Source: Bdellovibrionales bacterium (GTDB taxonomy: Bacteria; Bdellovibrionota; UBA1018). From it: a stretch of 64,000 nucleotides of DNA. The notes under the pieces are model-generated. The model ran no database searches, was not told the DNA's origin, and saw only the letters and a program-made list of their open reading frames with translations. Position numbers and translations under genes: made by a program. The DNA lies in the NCBI GenBank assembly GCA_018266355.1, contig JAFEAP010000005.1, forward strand, positions 148,546 through 212,545, in the 5' to 3' direction. Below, one piece after another: positions 33,560 to 42,405 of this stretch (its first letter is position 1; every line of letters begins with the position of its first letter).

Positions 33560-34435
33560 TCATTTCAGCGTTCGAATCGCCTTACAGACCGCGCGGAAAC
33601 TTCCGGTTTCCTCGCGGTCTTTGCGTTTCAGCGCGTAGACCGGCTGGAGGTGGCCCGCTCTCATCGGCGACGCGAGCTCGTGAAGGGCGAACTCGGAGCG
33701 GACGATCCCGTTATGGCGTTCGGCGATGAATTTCGGGAGGTAGGCCACGCCCTGACCGCTCCGAAGGAGCGCCATCGCGGTCTCCATCAGGCCGACCGCG
33801 TAACGGACGGTCCGCGGAATGCGGTCGTCGGGCCATCCGTCGAGGCCTCGGACCTTGTTCGGCGTGTCGCCCACCGCGGAGAGCGGCACCACGAAGGGAA
33901 GCTCCTTGAAGTCTTTCGGCCCGGCGAACTTTTTCAACCCGTACACCCCCATCCGGATCTTCGTCACTTCGACGTGGTCGAGTTCCCCGCGCGGCACCGT
34001 GAGGTAAGTGATGCCGAAGTCGACGCGCCCTTGGGCGATCGCCTCCTCGAGCGGACCGGGAATGAGCTCCTCGAAACGCACCTCGGTGCCTTCCGGAAAA
34101 CACGCCGTAAGTTCGGGCGCGAAGTAGGTCGAGAAGACCTCGAACGTGCCGAGGGTGACTCGGCGGTGGGTCGACTGCCCGATGCCGAGCGCCTTCCGAC
34201 GGAGTCGATCCTCGGTCTCGAGGCAGGCGGTCATGTCGGCGAGGAGATTCGCGGCTTGGGCCGTGATCTTGATCCCGCGTCCGTCGCGCGTGAGCAGCGG
34301 GATCCCGAGTTCGTCCTCGAGCACTCGGATCGATTTCGCGAGGCCCGCGTGGGTGATGCGCAGGAGGTTCGCGGCTTCGCGAAGGTTCTTCGTTTCGGCG
34401 AGGACTCGGAACTGACGGAGACGGTTTGTTTCCAT
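33560..34435 (-). CDS. LysR-family transcriptional regulator
   Basis: 291 residues from ATG 34435 (METNRLRQFRVLAETKNLREAANLL). The N-terminal HTH with ITHAGLAKSIRVLEDELG is typical; the effector domain contains RVTLGTFEVFSTYFAPELTACFPEG. There is no paired Cys, so it is not a second OxyR. It belongs to the group of short LysR regulators without recognised ligand. It is divergent from an exported protein gene (34537) and convergent with dps. Probable target is the 34537-36807 cluster, by position only. Confidence 0.88.
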   Translation of the reverse strand: METNRLRQFRVLAETKNLREAANLLRITHAGLAKSIRVLEDELGIPLLTRDGRGIKITAQAANLLADMTACLETEDRLRRKALGIGQSTHRRVTLGTFEVFSTYFAPELTACFPEGTEVRFEELIPGPLEEAIAQGRVDFGITYLTVPRGELDHVEVTKIRMGVYGLKKFAGPKDFKELPFVVPLSAVGDTPNKVRGLDGWPDDRIPRTVRYAVGLMETAMALLRSGQGVAYLPKFIAERHNGIVRSEFALHELASPMRAGHLQPVYALKRKDREETGSFRAVCKAIRTLK

Positions 34436-34536
34436 ATGGTGTCCAATCCAATACAATAAGAATCTTTTGGTTTCCACCGGATTCCCGTACTTCTCGTCGC
34501 GTTCCCGGCGACGAACGCGCGGGACGAAAGGAAACC

Positions 34537-34980
34537 ATGAAAACGCTGTACCGGGTCCTCGCCCTCTCGCTCCTCGCCGCCTCTCCCCTCGCGCACGCCG
34601 CCGCCGACCGCGATCCGTCGCCGCCGAGCCCGAAATTCGTCTACGGACTGCACCTCTTCTTCGACGAGAAGGAATACGTCGACGTGCTCACGCTCCGGTC
34701 GATCGACGGTAAGGTCGCCGGTCATATGTCGGTGCCGAACGACTTCGAAGGCGACCTCGAAAACGTCGTCTACCACGCGCCCCAGCCGCACCTCGGGATT
34801 CGCTTCCCGACGATCGAGTTCGACCTGCGCGTGCCGAAGAACAAGAGCCGCCCGCAGGACATGACCTTCCATTACGCCGGCGAATTCTTCAACGGCGATC
34901 TCCGCCAGCTTTCCGGCTTCGTCTCCATGGGCGGCGGGAAGAAATTCGTCGCGTCTTTCGTCGCGTTCCTGCGCAAGTAA
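34537..34980 (+). CDS. Exported protein of unknown function
   Basis: 147 residues from ATG 34537 after GAAAGGAAAC. The signal peptide ends AHAA. The mature domain is a small beta-sandwich-like sequence with alternating hydrophobics (FVYGLHLFFDEKEYVDVLTLRS, IRFPTIEFDLRV, FHYAGEFF). No family recognised. It is 10 bases upstream of the ornithine cyclodeaminase-like gene and likely in the same transcript. Confidence 0.7.
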   Translation: MKTLYRVLALSLLAASPLAHAAADRDPSPPSPKFVYGLHLFFDEKEYVDVLTLRSIDGKVAGHMSVPNDFEGDLENVVYHAPQPHLGIRFPTIEFDLRVPKNKSRPQDMTFHYAGEFFNGDLRQLSGFVSMGGGKKFVASFVAFLRK

Positions 34981-34990
34981 GGAGGACGTC

Positions 34991-35962
34991 ATGCGATACC
35001 TCGGACCCGCGGAAATCCGGCAAGCGCTCGATCCGCTCGAATTGAGCGAACGCCTCCGGGCGGCCTTCGCCGACCACGCCCGCGGGCGAGGCGCGAACTC
35101 GCCCCGGCTCGTACTCCCCACCGTCGGCCGGGGCGCGCTCGGCGCCATGCTCGCCGTCTCGCCCGCGGACGGCCTCGTCGGCGCGAAACTCGTCTCCGTC
35201 AATCCCGAGAATCCCGCGCGCGGCCTGAATCCGCACCAAGGGATCGTCGTCCTCCTCGACCCCGACACGGGCGAGTTCCGGGCCGGATTCGACGCCTCCG
35301 AGATCACCGCGCTCCGAACCGTCGCGCTCTCGATCGCGGCGACGAAAGCGCTGGCGCGCGCCGACGCCCGGACGCTCGCCGTCTTCGGTACGGGACTCCA
35401 GGCCTACCTGCACGCGATCGCCGTCCCGCGCGTCCGTTCGATCGAGGAAATCCGCATCGTCGGACGCGATCCGCTGAAGACCGCGCGCCTGCAGAAACGG
35501 CTCCGCGATCATTTCGCCCGCATCGGGCGGAGCGGCCCGGCGGTGAAAGTCGACACGAATCCGGCGGAGGCCGCGCGCGCGGGGGACGTGCTCTGCCTCT
35601 GCACGGCGATCGCGCAGCCCTATCTGCGCTTCGCGGATCTCCGGCCCGGCGCGCACGTGAACGCCGTCGGCGCGTGCCGGCCGGGGATGCGCGAAATCCT
35701 GGTCTCTCCCCGCGACCCGCTCGCCGTCTTCGTCGACGATCGCGAGCGGGCGCGCGAGGAAGCCGAGGAAATCCGTTCCTATTTCGTCGGCGAGCGCGCC
35801 GATCGGGTCGTCCCCCTCGGCGACGTCTTCGCGGGAACGCACCCCGGCCGCGTCGGGAACGGGGCGCGGACCCTCTTTAAATCGGTCGGCGTCGGCCTCC
35901 AGGACATCGTCGCGGCCGGGCTCGTCCTCGAGAACCTCGCGCGGCGGGAGAAACACTCGTGA
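34991..35962 (+). CDS. Ornithine cyclodeaminase / mu-crystallin family dehydrogenase
   Basis: 323 residues. Rossmann NAD(P) loop FGTGLQAYLHAIAV at residues 131-144, preceded by GIVVLLDPDTGEFRAGFDAS and followed by LCLCTAIAQPYL and GAHVNAVGACRPGM, all diagnostic of the family. Members include ornithine cyclodeaminase, ketimine reductases, SbnB, EutC and BhcD. Here it is translationally coupled to a PLP dehydratase-like gene, as in several of those pathways. The substrate cannot be read from sequence. Length is normal. Confidence 0.88.
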   Translation: MRYLGPAEIRQALDPLELSERLRAAFADHARGRGANSPRLVLPTVGRGALGAMLAVSPADGLVGAKLVSVNPENPARGLNPHQGIVVLLDPDTGEFRAGFDASEITALRTVALSIAATKALARADARTLAVFGTGLQAYLHAIAVPRVRSIEEIRIVGRDPLKTARLQKRLRDHFARIGRSGPAVKVDTNPAEAARAGDVLCLCTAIAQPYLRFADLRPGAHVNAVGACRPGMREILVSPRDPLAVFVDDRERAREEAEEIRSYFVGERADRVVPLGDVFAGTHPGRVGNGARTLFKSVGVGLQDIVAAGLVLENLARREKHS

Positions 35963-36807
35963 GCGCGGGACGCGATCCGTTTTCGGCCTACGTCCGCCGG
36001 ACGCCGCTGCTCCCGCTCGGCACGGGGATCTACGCGAAGGCCGAGAGCCTCCAGACGCGCGGATCCTATAAGATCCGCGGCCTCGCGAACGTCTTCCGTC
36101 GTCGCGGGCTGGACGCGTTTCGGGGAGGCGTCTCGAGCGTCAGCGCGGGGAACCTCGGTCAATCTCTCGCTTACCTCGCCGCCGAATTCGCGCTCCCCTG
36201 CCGGATCGAAGTCCCGGATAGCGCGCCGCGAGTGAAAAAGGACGCGATCCGCGCACTCGGTGCGGAACTCGTCGAGCGGCCTTTTTCCGAGATCTGGGCC
36301 CGCGTCCTCGAGCCTTCGCGAGATCCGTCCTTCGTCCACCCCTGCTTCGACGAAGACCTCCGCGCGGGCTACGCTTCGATCGCGGAGGAAATGCTCTCCG
36401 ACGAACCGCGACTCGACGCGATCGTCGTCCCGTACGGACTCGGAGGCCTCTGCCTCGGAATCGCGACCGCGCTCGAGCGGATCGCCCCCGGCGTTCGCGT
36501 CTATTCGGCGGACGTCGTCCCCGAAGGAAAGTCGAGTTTGGCCGACGCCATCGGAACGCCCGCTCGCGTTCCCGAGATCCATCGCCAGGTCTCGCCGCTG
36601 CTCGCGGGATGCGTGGCCGTTCGCGAGGCCGCCGTCGCCGATTCGATCCGTCGCCTGTACCGGGACTTCGGGCTCCCGGTCGAAGGCGCGGCGGCCGTCG
36701 CGTACGCCGCGGCCGAGCGGCTCCGGAAAGAAAACGGCCCGGAGAAGATCGGGTGCCTTCTCACGGGCCGAAACATCGATCCCGAAAAATTATTCGGGCT
36801 ACTCTAG
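35959..36807 (+). CDS. PLP-dependent threonine/serine dehydratase-like enzyme
   Basis: 282 residues starting at GTG 35959, overlapping the previous stop (GTGA). TRGSYKIRG carries the Schiff-base Lys (residue 34), and SAGNLGQSLAYLAAEF is the substrate/phosphate loop. VVPYGLGGLCLGIA is the Gly-rich PLP-phosphate loop, and CLLTGRNI ends the fold. This is fold type II of the threonine ammonia-lyase group, without a C-terminal ACT domain, so it should be unregulated. It pairs with the OCD-family gene, recalling SbnA/SbnB, EutB/EutC and BhcB/BhcD; the dehydratase character makes EutB or BhcB the better parallels. Confidence 0.85.
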   Translation: MSAGRDPFSAYVRRTPLLPLGTGIYAKAESLQTRGSYKIRGLANVFRRRGLDAFRGGVSSVSAGNLGQSLAYLAAEFALPCRIEVPDSAPRVKKDAIRALGAELVERPFSEIWARVLEPSRDPSFVHPCFDEDLRAGYASIAEEMLSDEPRLDAIVVPYGLGGLCLGIATALERIAPGVRVYSADVVPEGKSSLADAIGTPARVPEIHRQVSPLLAGCVAVREAAVADSIRRLYRDFGLPVEGAAAVAYAAAERLRKENGPEKIGCLLTGRNIDPEKLFGLL

Positions 36808-36850
36808 GCGCGACGGCGCGTTGAACGCCCTCGCGTGACCGCTCCCGCGG

Positions 36851-37360
36851 TCATTTCCCCTTGATGACCGACGCGAAATCGCCCGGGCGACGGAGCATCT
36901 TATCGACTTCTCCGCGGTGCATTTCTTCGGCGAAGATCATCTTGCGCGCGTACTCTTCGAGCATGACGTTCTTGCCTTCGACGAGCTTCATGAGCTTTTC
37001 GTAGAGCGCGAGGGCGATCCCCTCCATCTCGAGCGATTCGCGGAGGATGTCGCCGATGTCGTGGTTATGGCTTTCGAGCAGGTGACCGATCTCGAGCGAC
37101 GGGTGCTCGCCCATCGTCGTGAGGAGTTCGCCGGCTTCCTGGGCGTGGGTGAGCGCTTCGTTCGCCTGCTCGCGGAACCAGCTCACGATCGGGATCCGGG
37201 AATAGCCGTAAACCATCATCGAATAGTGCGTGTAGCGAACGACGCCCGCGAGCTCTTCCTTCAGGATCTCGTTCAGGGTGTCGCAGACCTTCGCGTACGG
37301 GATCCCTCCGAAACGCTTCGACGGGGATTCGGATTTCGATTTCTTTTTGCCTTTGGCCAC
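36851..37360 (-). CDS. bfr: Bacterioferritin-like protein
   Basis: 169 residues. A Lys/Ser-rich N-terminal tail (about 17 residues) precedes a four-helix bundle with LNEILKEELAGVVRYTHYSMMV, REQANEALTHAQEAGELLTTMG, ILRESLEMEGIALALYEKLM and YARKMIFAEEMHRGEVDKML. E...EE...H spacing gives the di-iron ferroxidase ligands of the ferritin superfamily. It resembles bacterioferritin more than Dps. The basic tail is unusual and could bind DNA. It stores iron. A standalone gene. Confidence 0.82.
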   Translation of the reverse strand: MAKGKKKSKSESPSKRFGGIPYAKVCDTLNEILKEELAGVVRYTHYSMMVYGYSRIPIVSWFREQANEALTHAQEAGELLTTMGEHPSLEIGHLLESHNHDIGDILRESLEMEGIALALYEKLMKLVEGKNVMLEEYARKMIFAEEMHRGEVDKMLRRPGDFASVIKGK

Positions 37361-37438
37361 GGATGTCTCCTCGGGATGACGGGTGAAAAGTTTTCCCGAG
37401 CTTAGCGGATTTTAGCGGCGAGGGAAAACCGAAGCGCG

Positions 37439-38038
37439 TCAAAGCCCTTTTCGGATCGCGCGAAGCTGGGTGAGATGGATGTCGGCATGGGTTCCGAGGA
37501 GCCAAAACCACTTCTTCGCGGTGAGATCGCCGAACCAAGGGTGAGCGAGCGTTCGCGGCGAATCGTAGGATTTCACATGGGCGTCGAGGTAAGGCAGCAC
37601 GCCGGCCCTCCACTTTTCGAAACTCGCGAAGATCTCGGCCGCGGTCCGCTCGCCCCGCGGTTTCACCTTCGCGGTGTCCGCTTTGATTCCCGGATCGACG
37701 TCGTTCGCGAGCTTCTCGATTCCGCGGACGATTTGCGAACCGACGATTTCGAGGTGCTCGAGCACCATCGCCGCCGACCAGTAACGCGAACTGTCCTCGA
37801 GTCCGCGCTGGGGCGGGACGAGGACCTTCTTTTCCCGGAGCCCTTCCGGAACGGCGAGGAATTCCTCGCTCGCGCGCTGGTGCTTGCGCTCGAAACGAGC
37901 CCGAATCTGCTCGAGAGGTTCGCGGCCGGCCACGCGCGGATTCACGTACCAACGCAGGACCAGCTTCGCGATCCAAGGAATGCCCGCGCCCGGCGGGGCG
38001 AGCTTCGGCTCGGTGGTTTTCGGTTCGGTGTCGGACAT
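37439..38038 (-). CDS. DinB-like fold protein
   Basis: 199 residues from ATG 38038. Residues 60-190 fit the DinB/YfiT four-helix fold with three His: MVLEHLEIVG (first) and GTHADIHLTQLRAIR (second and third), which in this family bind a metal. Typical members are thiol-S-transferases or metal-dependent hydrolases, some linked to bacillithiol. Enzyme activity is unknown. A Pro-rich N-terminal stretch of about 25 residues precedes it. Divergent from the transporter-acyltransferase gene. Confidence 0.7.
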   Translation of the reverse strand: MSDTEPKTTEPKLAPPGAGIPWIAKLVLRWYVNPRVAGREPLEQIRARFERKHQRASEEFLAVPEGLREKKVLVPPQRGLEDSSRYWSAAMVLEHLEIVGSQIVRGIEKLANDVDPGIKADTAKVKPRGERTAAEIFASFEKWRAGVLPYLDAHVKSYDSPRTLAHPWFGDLTAKKWFWLLGTHADIHLTQLRAIRKGL

Positions 38039-38121
38039 GCATCGAGGGTAGGCGCTCGGGGGCGTAACCGCAAGCGGGGTCCGCGCTTGAGCCCCCCGAG
38101 GCTCCCGGCTATGCTTCCCGC

Positions 38122-40029
38122 ATGGCACACGGCAAAGACTCCCCGGCGCTCGGAAAAATGATGGCGGATCGACGCTTCTGGCCCCTTTTCTGGACCCAAG
38201 CGCTCGGCGCGTTCAACGACAACGTCTTTAAGAACGGGATCGTGATGCTCATCACGTTCAAGTCGGCGACGCTCGCGGGGCTTTCCGCGGAAAAACTCGT
38301 CGCTCTTTGCGGCGGGATTTTCATCCTCCCCTTCTTCCTCTTCTCGACCCTCGCGGGCGAGATCGCCGACCAACGTTCGAAGTCGATGCTCGCCCGGTTC
38401 ACGAAGGTCTGGGAAATCCTCGTCATGCTCCTCGGAGCGGCCGGGTTCACCTTCGATTCGCTTCCGCTCCTCCTCGTCGCGCTTTTCATGCTCGGGACCC
38501 AAGCGACGTTCTTCGGTCCGATCAAGTACAGCCTCCTCCCCGAGCTCCTCGGGCCCCGCGAGCTCGTCGCCGGCAACGCCCTCATCGAGCTCGGCACCTT
38601 CGTGTCGATCCTGCTCGGGACGCTGCTCGGAGGGATCCTCATGGGCCTCGGCGAGACCGGCCGCCACTGGGTCTCCGGCACGGCGATCGCGATCGCGGTC
38701 CTCGGCTACGCGACGAGCCGCGGGATCCTCCACCGGGACGCCCGCGCACCCGCGCTGCGGATCTCCCGTAATCCCGTCACCCCGATGATCGAGCTCTTCC
38801 GCCTCGCGCGGAAGGTCGAGAGCGTCTTCCTCTCGATCCTCGCGATCTCGTGGTTCTGGCTCCTCGGTTCCGTCGTCCTCTCCGTATTACCGACCCTCTG
38901 CAAGGACACCCTCGGCGGTTCGGAACACGTACTCACCTTCTTCCTCGCGCTTTTCTCCCTCGGCGTCGGGTTCGGCTCGCTCCTCTGCGAGCGGCTCAGC
39001 TTCGGCTCGCTCGAACTCGGCCTCGTCCCGGTCGGCTCGATCGGCATGACGATCTTCGCTCTCGACATCGGATTCCTGCCGATGCCGTCCGCCCCCACGA
39101 TCTCCGCCCTCTTCCAAGATCCGCACGGGTGGAGGCTCGCGATCGACATGTTCCTCTTCGCGATCTCGGGCGGCCTTTTCACGGTTCCGCTCTACACGCT
39201 CATGCAGCTCCGTACCGACGAACGCGAACGCTCTCGGGTGGTCGCCGCGAACAACGTCCTGAACGCGCTCCTCATGGTCGGCGGAGCGGTCGCCCTGATG
39301 GGCCTCTACGCGGCCGGATTGAAGGCGCCGCAGATCTTCCTCGTCCTCGCCGGCGCGAACGCGCTCGTCGCGGTTTACGTCTATACCGTGCTGCCGGAGT
39401 TCCTCTTCCGATTCGTCGCCTGGGTCCTCACGCGCGCGATGTACCGGGCGCGGGTGACCGGGGCGGAGCACTTTCCCGAGACGGGCGCCGCGGTCGTGGT
39501 TTGTAACCACGTGAGCTTCATCGACTGGCTGATCATTTCCTCGGCCTGTCCGCGACCGATCCGATTCGTGATGCATTACTCGTTCATGAAGATCCCGGTC
39601 CTCGGTCTTTTCTTCCGCCGCGCGAAAGTGATCCCGATCGCGGGCCAGAAAGAAGATCCCGCGATGCTCGAGGAATCGTTCCGCAAGATCGACGCCGAGC
39701 TGAAGTCGGGCGAGCTCGTCTGCATCTTCCCCGAAGGCGAGATCACCCGCGACGGGAACATGGTCCCGTTCCGCCGCGGCGTCGAACGAATCCTGGCCGA
39801 AAATCCGGTACCGGTCGTCCCGGCGGCCCTCGACGGGATGTGGGGCAGCTTCTTCAGCCGTCGGCACGGGAAGGCGATGTCGAAGCCGTTCCGCCGGTTC
39901 TGGTCGCGGATCGACCTCCGGGTCGCGCCCGCGATCCCCGCGAACGAAGCGACGGCCGAACGCCTTCAGATCGCCGTCGCGGGTCTGCTCGGCGTGCCGG
40001 TGCCGAAGAGCGAGCCGAAAAAGTCCTGA
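38122..40029 (+). CDS. LplT-like MFS transporter fused to acyltransferase (Aas-like, two-domain)
   Basis: 635 residues. Residues 1-420 form a 12-helix MFS with FWTQALGAFNDNVFKNG and TFFGPIKYSLLPELLG, which are LplT motifs. Residues 440-625 form a PlsC-type acyltransferase with NHVSFIDWL (H-x4-D) and FPEGEITRDG. LplT flips lysophospholipids and the acyltransferase reacylates them. The E. coli Aas ligase domain is absent, so the protein has two of three usual parts. The acyl donor might be acyl-ACP or acyl-CoA made elsewhere. Confidence 0.88.
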   Translation: MAHGKDSPALGKMMADRRFWPLFWTQALGAFNDNVFKNGIVMLITFKSATLAGLSAEKLVALCGGIFILPFFLFSTLAGEIADQRSKSMLARFTKVWEILVMLLGAAGFTFDSLPLLLVALFMLGTQATFFGPIKYSLLPELLGPRELVAGNALIELGTFVSILLGTLLGGILMGLGETGRHWVSGTAIAIAVLGYATSRGILHRDARAPALRISRNPVTPMIELFRLARKVESVFLSILAISWFWLLGSVVLSVLPTLCKDTLGGSEHVLTFFLALFSLGVGFGSLLCERLSFGSLELGLVPVGSIGMTIFALDIGFLPMPSAPTISALFQDPHGWRLAIDMFLFAISGGLFTVPLYTLMQLRTDERERSRVVAANNVLNALLMVGGAVALMGLYAAGLKAPQIFLVLAGANALVAVYVYTVLPEFLFRFVAWVLTRAMYRARVTGAEHFPETGAAVVVCNHVSFIDWLIISSACPRPIRFVMHYSFMKIPVLGLFFRRAKVIPIAGQKEDPAMLEESFRKIDAELKSGELVCIFPEGEITRDGNMVPFRRGVERILAENPVPVVPAALDGMWGSFFSRRHGKAMSKPFRRFWSRIDLRVAPAIPANEATAERLQIAVAGLLGVPVPKSEPKKS

Positions 40030-40038
40030 TCGCCCTTA

Positions 40039-40641
40039 CTAGGGAATGACGACTTCGATCACTTCCGAAGTCACGGCGTTCGCGCCCGCATCGGCCTTCG
40101 CCTCGGCTTCGCGGGCCTCGAAGAGTTCGACCTCGCAGGTGAGCACGAAAATCAGGGTCCGCAGGATGTCGCAAAAGAGACGCTCGTCTTCGACCTTCGA
40201 GCGCTTCTCGCTCCACCGTTTCCCGTTCAGGTCGACGTAGACCTTCTTCGAGACGGTGTTGAAATAGATCCGGTAGGTGTCGCCGCGCGGGGCGATCCAG
40301 CTCACGAATTCCTTCGCGCGCACGCTGCCGGCGTATTCCTCGGCGCTCGCGAAGACTTTGAAGGAGCACTGGGAGACGCGCGTGCTGAGCACGTCGACCG
40401 TCGGCATTTCGAGGATCGGCGCTCCGAACGGACCGACGACGGTATCGAGGGACGCGGAAGCGTCGGCCGGAGAAAGCTTCGGGTAAAGATTTTCCAACCG
40501 TCCGATGATTTCCATCGGCAGCTCGGTCGAAAGGTCGTTCCCGGATGGTTTAGGCGCTTCCAATAAACGTTCCTCAGTTGAAATGAAGCGGGTAAAGACA
40601 TTGTCGCGGTCATAGCGCGCAGAGTCAACAATCCCGAGCAC
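40039..40641 (-). CDS. Unknown acidic cytosolic protein
   Basis: 200 residues if translation begins at GTG 40641. A TTG at 40563, 8 bases after GAGG, would give 174 residues and a better ribosome site, so the start is uncertain. No signal peptide or membrane helix. The C-terminal half is a beta-alpha pattern, GDTYRIYFNTVSKKVYVDL, then a helix rich in hydrophobics (CDILRTLIFVLTCEVELFEAREAE). Family not recognised. It is convergent with the fusion transporter gene. Confidence 0.6.
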   Translation of the reverse strand: MLGIVDSARYDRDNVFTRFISTEERLLEAPKPSGNDLSTELPMEIIGRLENLYPKLSPADASASLDTVVGPFGAPILEMPTVDVLSTRVSQCSFKVFASAEEYAGSVRAKEFVSWIAPRGDTYRIYFNTVSKKVYVDLNGKRWSEKRSKVEDERLFCDILRTLIFVLTCEVELFEAREAEAKADAGANAVTSEVIEVVIP

Positions 40642-40688
40642 AATCTTTTTAATGTACTAACCCGTTGAAACTCTTTAGGTTCCGAGGC

Positions 40689-41534
40689 CTAACTCGATTG
40701 GAAGACCCTAAACTCGGCCGCGGCTTGGCCGTGAAGCCTTAAAAGCGCGCCCAGACGTTCCTCACCGGTTCCTAGCAAGGTCGAGAGCCGTTTGGCCGCC
40801 CAATAGTACTGGGTCCGAGACGGGCTCCCCCGCGCGACTCGGGACTCCCCGTAAAACGACCACACGTCCCCGTCGCCGGCGAGACAGGCGAGGAGCGCGC
40901 GCTCGATCGCGCCGTCGTTCGCGAGGCACCAGTCCCACTCCCCGGCTTCGTAGAAGTGATGCACGCGCGGCTCGATCTCGGGGAAGACGGCCTGGGAAAA
41001 GAGCGTGGCGAGTCCTTCGCTCGCGAGGTGTTCGAGCGCGGTCGTCGCGTTCAGGTACTCTTTCCGGGTCAATTCGCGGAGCGGTTTTCCGAGGTGCCCC
41101 CAGACCCCCGGAGAATGATCGCGAAACACGTGCGAAAGCTCGTGCGCGGTCAGCGCGCGGAGGTAATCGACGTCGGCGTCGGGGAAATCGATCCCGAGGA
41201 GCACGCGGTGCTCGCCGAGCTCGTAGCGCGCGAATCCGTCGAAGTCGCCGAAGCTCGGCATCGGTACGAGCGTGCCGGGCAGTTCGCGTCCGACGATCCG
41301 CTCGATCTTCGCCACGGTTTCCCGGACGACGGCGAGATACCCCTCCGCGACCGCGCGCCCTCGGACACCCTCCGGAGAGGCGAACCAGTCCGCGACGACG
41401 CGATGATCGATTCCCCAGTCGCGGGCGATCGGCAGCAACGGCCGGAAGGCCTCGTCGGCCTCGAAGGCCGCATACCCCCTCTCGCCCCTTTCGAGGGACG
41501 CGCGCAAATGGGAATAGAGATCGAGAATCCGCAT
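40689..41534 (-). CDS. Predicted Zn-dependent protease, DUF2268-like
   Basis: 281 residues. LTAHELSHVFRDH gives H131-E132-x-x-H135, and 38 residues on LEHLASEGLATLF supplies E173, as in the HExxH...EGLA arrangement of predicted Zn proteases of the DUF2268 type. No signal peptide is visible. Substrate unknown. It is transcribed away from the small exported protein gene at 41642; the 107 bases between hold no obvious hairpin. Confidence 0.65.
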   Translation of the reverse strand: MRILDLYSHLRASLERGERGYAAFEADEAFRPLLPIARDWGIDHRVVADWFASPEGVRGRAVAEGYLAVVRETVAKIERIVGRELPGTLVPMPSFGDFDGFARYELGEHRVLLGIDFPDADVDYLRALTAHELSHVFRDHSPGVWGHLGKPLRELTRKEYLNATTALEHLASEGLATLFSQAVFPEIEPRVHHFYEAGEWDWCLANDGAIERALLACLAGDGDVWSFYGESRVARGSPSRTQYYWAAKRLSTLLGTGEERLGALLRLHGQAAAEFRVFQSS

Positions 41535-41641
41535 GATTCCCGAATCTTACCGGAAATCGATCGGGAGCGGGAGCACCAAGATTGACGCGAGGCGTCTTTT
41601 CGCGATATACCCCGCCCACACGTTTTTCCAGGAGTACGCCT

Positions 41642-41962
41642 ATGATCCGCGCGCTTTCCCTCGTTTCCCTCGCTCTCCTCGCGACGTCTGCTTTCGCCGC
41701 GACCACCACGTACGTCTATCCCGTCGGATCCGTGAAGGATCTCGGCGCGAACCAGTACGCGGTGACGACGCCGAAAGGACTTTCGGTGTATCTGAATTGC
41801 GCGAACGCTTCGTTCGACGATTCCGAGCACGACTGGGTCAGCGGTTTCTCGTCGAAGGAAGAGTGCGAATCCTTCGTGAAGAAAGCGAAAGCGCACGCGG
41901 GCAAAGGCGACGCCGAGATCGTCCTGAACAACACGGCCCTCGAAATGAAAATCACCTGGTGA
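41642..41962 (+). CDS. Small exported protein of unknown function
   Basis: 106 residues from ATG 41642. The signal peptide is 19 residues (SLALLATSAFA) and the mature part about 87 residues. Two Cys (LNCANAS and KEECESF) could form a disulphide. No family recognised. The next gene, also small and exported, begins 5 bases after its stop, so they form a pair. Confidence 0.62.
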   Translation: MIRALSLVSLALLATSAFAATTTYVYPVGSVKDLGANQYAVTTPKGLSVYLNCANASFDDSEHDWVSGFSSKEECESFVKKAKAHAGKGDAEIVLNNTALEMKITW

Positions 41963-41967
41963 TCCCC

Positions 41968-42399
41968 ATGAAAAACTTCCTCGCCGCGATCCTCGTCTCC
42001 TCCCTCTCGATCGGCGCCGCCTCCGCCGGCCCGCTCACCGCGCTCTCCTGCGTGAGCCAAGCCACGAAGACCTTCGTCACCGTCGGCCTTTCGACCGACC
42101 TCTTCGCGCCGGCCGCCCCGGAACGCATCCTCGCCTACTCGATGACCGTCGGTAAGCTCGACGCGAACGGCGAAGTCGCCTCGAAAAAAGTCTACGAAGA
42201 CGAGACGAACATGAAGATCTTCCCGGACGACGCCTACGCGTACGACTACGTGACGAAGAACACCGTCGTCGTCCCGATGGTCGACACCGCCTCGAAGCAG
42301 ACGACGGGCGCCGTCCTCGTCGAAGCCGGCAAGAAGAAGGTCACCGTGATCGACACCGACTACGAGACCGTCGAGACGCTGACCTGCCTTCGGAACTGA
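41968..42399 (+). CDS. Small exported protein of unknown function
   Basis: 143 residues with signal peptide ending SAG/ASA. The mature sequence is predicted all-beta (SCVSQATKTFVTVGL, RILAYSMTVGKLD, NTVVVPMVDTAS) with one N-terminal Cys and one C-terminal Cys (LTCLRN). No family recognised. It is cotranscribed with the preceding exported protein and convergent with the peptide-binding lipoprotein gene 7 bases downstream. Confidence 0.62.
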   Translation: MKNFLAAILVSSLSIGAASAGPLTALSCVSQATKTFVTVGLSTDLFAPAAPERILAYSMTVGKLDANGEVASKKVYEDETNMKIFPDDAYAYDYVTKNTVVVPMVDTASKQTTGAVLVEAGKKKVTVIDTDYETVETLTCLRN

Positions 42400-42405
42400 C
42401 CGCTC

